Shown here: positions 57,801 through 64,000 of the stretch, one piece after another
Numbering within the stretch: the stretch's first letter is position 1
Layout of the letters: every line of letters begins with the position of its first letter
DNA from: Ixodes scapularis
Lineage: Eukaryota; Arthropoda; Arachnida; Ixodida; Ixodidae
Length of the DNA stretch: 64,000 nt
NCBI RefSeq assembly: GCF_016920785.2
Contig: NW_024609880.1
Location: forward strand, 36,107,152-36,171,151
Direction: 5' to 3'
Notes under the pieces: generated by a model
Told to the model about the DNA's origin: nothing
Database searches by the model: none
Seen by the model: only the letters and a program-made list of their open reading frames with translations
Program-made: the position numbers and the translations under genes

Positions 57801-58018
57801 GCAAAAAGTTGAAAGGAGTGAAACATACACCTCCGACAGGCGAGAGAAAGGTCAGTTTGCGCATCGGCTGTTTAAAATGTCCATAACTCGACAACAAAAA
57901 AATCGCTCTAACTTGCTGTTTGCAATACCTGTCACAAAATGAGTTTTTTTTTTCCGTCAAAATTAAAAATTCGACCCCAAATCCGTGCCTGAGTTGAGAT
58001 GAAACCACCCACATATTT
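54885..58018. mobile_element. 3.1-kb AT-rich foldback with internal 0.5-kb repeats
   Basis: The outer ends GGGTGATTTCACCTCAACCC (left) and GGGTGGTTTCATCTCAACTC (right, minus strand) continue into TCGGGTCGAATTTTAAATTT-type matches. Inner blocks are inverted too: 55460-55590 mirrors 56310-56440. On the right, ATACAAACAAnATATTACA units recur at about 56345, 56865 and 57370, a spacing near 0.5 kb. No open frame has a motif. Confidence 0.6.
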
Positions 58019-58469
58019 ATTACAGTGTACTCGAAAGTCAGCATCATCCCTTATTGTCACACATATATTTACATTACAACTCAATAGGAAATAAATGTTT
58101 ATGGTAAAATATAAGCACACTAAAACATATATAAACACTCCTTGACATGCCTCTTGAATTTAGATAAATTATGTTATAAAAAAACTAAACTCTCCTTTTC
58201 GCGAGACAAAGTCTAATATTGAGTGAATATGAATACGAGAAGTCTACTTAAATGTATACCGAGTCATGCAGTTTCTGAGACAAATAAGCACATGTGAAGC
58301 CATCTAAAATACATTGCGAAACTATGTTGACGAGGAAAATGAGAGACACTTTTCACGAGGCAAGCTAAACGATACAAGAATGCGCTCAACCAGTCGGCGG
58401 TGGAACCTTCAGCGAGATCGGTACTTGATCACTTTCTAGGTGCTACCTGAGAAAACAGGGCTTTAAAAT

Positions 58470-60855
58470 AAAAATGTACTCCTATGAAACAGACAAAATA
58501 ATATCCAAGACTCGGCTACCTCTATGTAGAGTAACACAGAGTATAAGCGAGGGTTCTTAGAGGTTATTGTACAAAAACAGAAAATTAACGTATATGGCTT
58601 TAGACGGGTTCTCCTTTCCTGGATGAGATAGTCAGCAGCATTGAGGTTCCTCTCACTAGAAGCACTCGTGGCGGGCACACAAAGTAGCTGCTTGGCGAGT
58701 CGAGATAGTCCTGGAAACTAACTCTGATAGCACTTCCAAAAGGCAGAAGTTCGCTCTCTCTGACGTTTGGAAAATCTGCTTTCCAATATCGATGAAGCTC
58801 ATCAGATTCTTCAGTACTTGACTTTGATTGTCGCACATTTTCTCATTCAAGAAAGTCGCCCGACGTCGTCTTTGCTCGCTTCGTTTCTTGGGGTCCTGCG
58901 AGCTCTGAATCTCGGCTCACGCAGACCAAATCTGATTTTAACCGCTGTCCGATGTTCTCGAGGACTTCATAGCGATCACTGACAGAAAGCACGCTCAGCT
59001 GACGGAACTGGGGCCAAAGAGATGTAGAAATCATGTGAATGTCGTGAGCTTTAAACTTTGCTTCAAGGTATTCTGCCGCTCGCTCCTTCATCTGTGTGAG
59101 CTCATCGTCACAGTGGCATGATGCGCTCAAGTGCCTTTTCAGCTGAAGAAAAGCAATCAGCAGCTTCATATCAATTTTGCTGATCCCTTCCATCAGGAGG
59201 CTACCTCGTTCGTCCAGCACTGCATGCTTCCAGTGCTTCGATGTTCTCGTACTGGCCATGGACCGATTTCAGCATGGCTAGTTTCGAATTCCACCTCGTC
59301 TCAACGTCTTGATTGACGGTCTTTTGCAGGCGGTTCAGAAGATCCGCTTGCTTCAAGAAGGTCACGATAGTCTTTGTTCTTTCAAACAAATCCTTCAGGC
59401 AGTGGCACTTCATTTGTCATGAACTCCGAGTTAAACATGTGGTGAAGCACAGTGTTCAACAAATGAGCTGCGCAGCTTAGTCGCCACGAACGTGATGCTT
59501 TTCAGCAGCTCCACATTAAGGCCCCACTTTAGGAATCTGCGCTGCAGTTTTCTCCTGATGTTTTCGCCGATGTTTCTTTCGTTGGGAATATCACAAGTGA
59601 ACAGGACCCTGCTATGAATGTTTCAATTATCATCGATGAAATGAATTGTCAGCGTAGTATGAGTAACTTTCCTGAAGTCCTCGATCCACATGTCAGTGGT
59701 TGCAGCACATCTGCCCTCTTTCATTGCAAGTTCCACTTCCGACCTCATTGCGTTTCGGAGACTGTCCGCGACTTCGGCCACATGTCTTGAAATTGTTGTA
59801 GCGGCAGGGAGGATAGTCGCAACGTCAACGTTCCCGAAATTGGCGCCAATTTTGGCGTACATGTGAACACATGCCGTGATTACTTTGCTTCGGCTTTTTG
59901 AGGATAGGTGGGATGCCCTAACCTGGAGGATGGAGGTGATGGGTATTGTAGGCTGAACGGGTTTGCACCGGTGTCGGCTAAGGTGCGATCAACGTTACTA
60001 AACCACTCAGTTGGGAAACTGCCATAGAGGCTGCTCTGAAAAAGTGGCCCCGATCTGTCCTCGAGAACCGAGCTAATGGCGAACACAATGCCGCCATTTC
60101 TCCCGCAGCGGCCACTCGAAAAGCTGCACGTTACTTCTATTTTGGCTTTAATCGGGAATTTTTGGCGCCGAAACAGATACAGCGGAAGAGGTTACACAAG
60201 TGCCACCCCCGTCTCCCCAGCGGACGCGCCGCGCCTTACTACCGAAGTTAAAATGCACCGTCGGAACGCGCTACCTGAAAGCACCGCTGAGGCATGGTTG
60301 TATAAAAACAATATTAATTGTGCCACAAACCTTGTAAACTGAAGATTTTAAAAACATCACGCGCCCATCATTTTGTACTAAACTCCAATAAATGTCATAA
60401 AAAAAGTCTCTTTTCCGTTTTGTGTTTACGCAAAAAAAAACATGTCTTCTAAAAGCTCAAGGTGACCACAGTACAGACAAATGATAAAGTGTGGCGCTGT
60501 TGTCGTATTTAGGTCGGTCTCGGTGGACGCCAGCGGCCCACATTTCGACGGCGAGTTTCCCAACTGAGTGTATCAGTAACGTTGGGTGCGATGTATCGGT
60601 CTTGCCACCGCTGTACGTCCTAAAGCCTCCGCACAGATTACATTGGGCAAATTCGTGTGGTCCCGACGATTCTGCATCCCCCCACCTAGAGAACGTCTTC
60701 CACACATTGCTCTTCTCGCTGGTTTCGCTCGAAAGCGTTAGCACACCGGACGATAACTGCTTTTTCAACTCCGAGTCTCTTTTTGCACTTGCATCTTCCA
60801 CCTGCACGCTGCTGCGCTGCCGGATCGAGAATGTCGTCGTCCAAGCCGCGAACAT
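58470..60855 (-). pseudogene. hAT transposase with BED finger, inactivated
   Basis: On the minus strand from ATG at 60855: a BED-type finger (CNLCGG ... SHLSRHRC, split by a MITE), a catalytic-domain start TTDMWIEDF near 59700, DVETRWNSKL near 59310, a long helical insertion, then the dimerisation block PATSASSERN followed by YLIQERRTRLKP near 58650. Stops occur near 59630 and 58850 and the frame changes at several points, for example near 59240 and 58670. hAT-Ac/ZBED-like. I could not define the element's terminal repeats. Confidence 0.75.
59990..60584. mobile_element. 595-bp hAT MITE, copy 2, inside the BED finger
   Basis: Ends CAACGTTACTAAACC and inverted CAACGTTACTGATAC. The exact 8-bp duplication ggtgcgat is at 59982-59989 and 60585-60592. 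Its sequence is collinear with 16823-17396 over the whole length, plus a few small indels. The duplication lies between TDTSH and LSRH of the finger. Confidence 0.88.
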
Positions 60856-61148
60856 GAGAAATACTAACAAAGTACAAAAATATTTATGCAGGGTTTATTG
60901 TCTACAGATGTTGTGAGCCTTTCCCCCTTGGAGCTTGCGCCGACCAGCTCCACCGCTGGCCGCTGGCGTATTGAGTTGATGGAATGGCTTCCAATTATTT
61001 TTTTTCTCCCAGCTTTTTTGTTTTCTCTACAAGTGTTTCCGCCCCACAGAAACCACTACACGTTGTACTGGCTTATGTGCAGACGGTTTGGTTAATGTAT
61101 AAAAGCTTGATTCGGAATAAGGGGAAACAAAAAAAATAAAAAAAAAAA

Positions 61149-61433
61149 CGCATCTCACGTGGTGAAGGATGTTGATTGGGGCGAAGCTCTGGTGGTGCTT
61201 GTCTGCGTAGACGCTGAGCCGCAGCATGCCGAGCCTTTCGTTCGTTTTCACCCATGTCACGCTGCGGTCAAATGCTCAAATGCGTATATAACCACGTTCC
61301 ATAACACACATTCTCTTTCTGACATGGATGAAAACGAACGAAAGGCTCGGCATGCTGCGGCTCACCGTCTATACGCAGACAAGCACCACCATAGCTTCGC
61401 CCCAATCAACATCATTCACCACGTGGAGATGCG
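61149..61433. repeat. Inverted repeat, about 113-bp arms
   Basis: The left arm 61149-61261 (GGGGCGAAGCT, GCGTAGACGCTGAGCCGCAG) and right arm 61320-61433 match nearly perfectly, with a 58-bp spacer containing GCGTATATAACCACG. Confidence 0.75.
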
Positions 61434-61765
61434 GTTGTATTTTTTTTTTTTCCCTACACGAGCACGGGAGCACGTGCTCACGTGCTCGTGAGCACGAGCA
61501 CCCGACGCCGGACATCGGACGGGCATACGGACGTGGCTAGCCTCTAAGGAGCTTCGCCACTAAAACTGAAGGCCGGTTAACTGTGGCGCCCATGCACAGC
61601 TGCTGCACAGCGTCTATAAGCAGTGTGACCCCGGCTGTAATCCGTATTCAGTAAAACTTTATCTTCTTTGACGCCAAGGAAGAGGATGCCAGTCCAACAC
61701 ACAAGAAAGAGGAAAAGTAAAGGACAAGGCAACTGGAGGAAAGGCAAATGACAACAACAAGAAGA

Positions 61766-61916
61766 GTGGTTATTTGGGCGAATTGGTTTGACATGTTATG
61801 CAATCTTGTGCGCAGCAAGGACGAGGACAAAAAGGAGAACCTAGGACACGACAAGGCGCCTTGTTGTGTCCTGTTCTCCCTTTTGTCCTCGTACTTGCTG
61901 CGCACAAGATTGCATA
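61766..61916. repeat. Foldback repeat with conserved head
   Basis: The head TATTTGGGCGAATTGGTTTG is outside, and 58-bp arms beginning TGCAATCTTGTGCGCAGCAA pair around 61858. It has the same plan as 10453 and 16565 with a different arm sequence. Confidence 0.7.
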
Positions 61917-62837
61917 AGAGACAAGGACCAGGAGAGAATACTAGGGAAACTAAAATAGAAGCCACGAGGAGGAAAATAAAGGAGAATAACCTTGAGGTCT
62001 ACGCACTATCCTTCAATTAGAGCCAATCAGAGCTCGGCTTTCTGACGTCACCATAACCCCTACAAAAGAAGCAGATGAACTTGCGCTCCGCGTTGATTAT
62101 GACGGCGGATGCACAAGGAGTTCGGGTTTCCTTGGGATTATGAAGGCAGAACGTCTAAAATAAACTAATAACACGCGAAACTAAGTTCTTGGTAGGGAAT
62201 GTAAACATCGAGAAAGAGAGAAAGAAGGAGAGAGAGAGAGAAAGGGAGCCAGAATAATGCGGTGTGTGAATGTTTACTTTCGATAAAACTTAAGTTTGCC
62301 CGAAGTATTTCAACTGCATTTCTACTCTCCCTCAATGTAGTAACAGAGTGTGCAACGGATAACAAATGTTTAGTGGTGCTGAAAAACGGAAACACGAAGA
62401 GCCGGAATTGTGAAACGCGGTGTCCGAACACCGCCCTCGTTTTTAGAAACTGTGCTTTAACAAATGAACTCACTCTAGACATTTGGAACAGTCATTTCTG
62501 CTGGCATGCGCTACTTTCTTTGTGCGGTGGTACCTAGGCCGACTGATTTTAGCGTCATTTTGTGTACTATATACTTATAGCCGACTCCCACTAGAGCGAC
62601 AAACAGAAACAGCCGTAACCCGATAAGCTGCAAGCGCGTGCAGCGTGCACGCGAAGGTACCTTTGGCCAAAGGCAAATCCAGAACTCCGTTTTTTATTAT
62701 TTTTTTTTTTTTTGGGGGGGGGGGGAAGTGGGATTTGTAAAGACGCTATTCTCTCATTCTTTCGTGTGCACTGGGGGGTCCACTCGTGTCAAATTTCCCT
62801 CCGAGAAGGGGAGGGGGGGGTCAACCTTTTTTGGGGG

Positions 62838-63981
62838 CAGTGGCGTACCAACTTATTTTTGAGTGGGGGGGGGGGGGGGGGCAAACCAACCCCCCCCCCC
62901 CCCCCGAAAGGCCCGGTGCCCTTCCCCTTGGCACTCTTTTGTAGTAACGCGTTACTAGTAACGCGTTACCGTAATTTCGTTACTTTTTTGGTAACTTGTA
63001 ACTGTAACGAGTTACTTTTTTAATATGTAACTTGTAACTGTAGTTCTATTACTTTTTTCTGAGGTAACGATGAAAGTAACGACGTTACTTTGGCCGTTAC
63101 TTTCCAGTGTTTTATGAATAATAAATATATCGCTGATCAAATACCCCCTCCCCCCCCCCCAGTTTAGATTTTCCTTCCACTTTTCAAATCGTCTATTCCG
63201 ACATTTCGAGTGTCAAGTTGGCCTTGCACAAACTTGTGAATACGTTCCTTCTCACGGGTCACGACCCGAATATAGCCACGTGTAGATTTCATGAAAACAT
63301 CCTAGTTATCTTTACGCACGCGATTGTACTTCGTGACTGAACTATTGCATCTTAGTGTCTTGAAGAACTATCTATGTTGTGTTTTTTCTTTTTTCTGTGA
63401 AAACACTTTTTAATCGGGTGAATCAACCGTGAAACAACAATACACGCGGAGGGCACTGCGCATGTTTCGTATTTTGATTTGCGCCACTACTCTGGCGTAG
63501 CAATTTTCAAACACTAATTTCGAGAAGCAACTTCTGCTAAGTTACAATATGAAGTAAAAAGCGTACTGTTTAATTTTATGCAATAAAACTTGGTGAGGGG
63601 CGTTTTCTAGTTTTTCCTATTTTTTTGTTTTATAGAAAAGTAACTGAAAAGTAACGTCGTTACTTCTTAAAAGTAACTGTAACTGTAACGAGTTACTCTT
63701 TTGTTACGGTAACTGTAACGGTAACTTCGCTACTTTTTTTTTAAGTAACTGTAACTGTAACGAGTTACTTTTTTAAAGTAACTTACCCAAGACGGGGCCC
63801 TTGGTACCCCTTGGGCGCCGCCAGCCAGTGTTTGCCCTGCCCAGTGCGCCATGGCGGCTGTTTCAGCGGGGGAGGGGGGGGGGGGGGGTAAAGCACATGC
63901 CTTGCCCTCCCCCCCTCTGAGAACTGGAGGGTAGGGCAAGCGCCCCCTTACCCCCCACCCCGGTTAATTAATACGCCCATG
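62838..63981. mobile_element. PolyG/polyC-tract MITE carrying a nested hAT MITE
   Basis: Ends CAGTGGCGTACCAAC and CATGGGCGTATTAATT (minus strand). The duplication tttggggg at 62830-62837 and 63982-63989 is exact. Flanking parts match 32495-32747 in inverse orientation. The nested element occupies 62932-63796. Confidence 0.75.
62932..63796. mobile_element. hAT MITE with AGTAACGAGTTAC arrays
   Basis: Flanks ccccttgg (62924-62931) and gcccttgg (63797-63804) agree at 7 of 8 bases. Both ends have GTAACTGTAACGAGTTACTT arrays of over 100 bp. The centre is non-coding. Confidence 0.7.
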
Positions 63982-64000
63982 TTTGGGGGGTGGGGGGCGC

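Overview
The window looks like a repeat-dense animal genome. It is most probably from an arthropod, and an ixodid tick is my best guess. The grounds are one intron-rich vertebrate/arthropod-type gene, GT-AG introns, tRNA-derived SINEs, non-LTR retrotransposons, and a very large load of hAT, MULE, TTAA-type and foldback elements. The species assignment is inference. I see no bacterial, viral or organellar signature and no CRISPR, rRNA or toxin locus.

One host gene is well supported. A minus-strand short-chain dehydrogenase/reductase of the retinol dehydrogenase 11-14 type has six coding exons spread over 6021-32166. Every splice junction is GT-AG, the intron phases are 1,1,1,1,0, and the joined frame is open for 375 codons. 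Its five introns (3.3-6.9 kb) are filled with transposons. The protein keeps the cofactor loop, NNAG, Ser and Tyr, but has Gln at the catalytic Lys position.

Left edge, 1-5.5 kb: a 5.2-kb hAT-type element (291-5513, 8-bp target duplication) with a second hAT-type element (1282-4430, its own 8-bp duplication) nested inside it. Within the gene, 6-32 kb: minisatellites, foldbacks, SINEs, a decayed LINE, a hAT MITE sitting inside a minisatellite, a duplicated CRE-like satellite with a TTAA MITE next to it, TTAA MITEs nested in a relative, a solo LTR (24083-24898), a THAP fragment and a LINE with one stop codon.

From 32.2 to 38.9 kb there is only repetitive DNA. From about 38.9 to 45.9 kb lies a complete but dead 7-kb MULE transposon. 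It has long terminal inverted repeats and a FLYWCH plus MULE transposase gene of six exons with a polyA signal. A LINE-containing insertion interrupts exon 5 and a hAT element interrupts exon 6; both leave target duplications.

From 46 to 64 kb: SINEs, long inverted repeats, TTAA MITEs, a 3.1-kb AT-rich foldback without genes, a dead hAT transposase gene whose BED finger is split by a 595-bp MITE, and a polyG/polyC-tract MITE that itself carries a hAT insertion. The main theme is layered transposon insertion: many layers can be dated relative to each other because target duplications are still readable.
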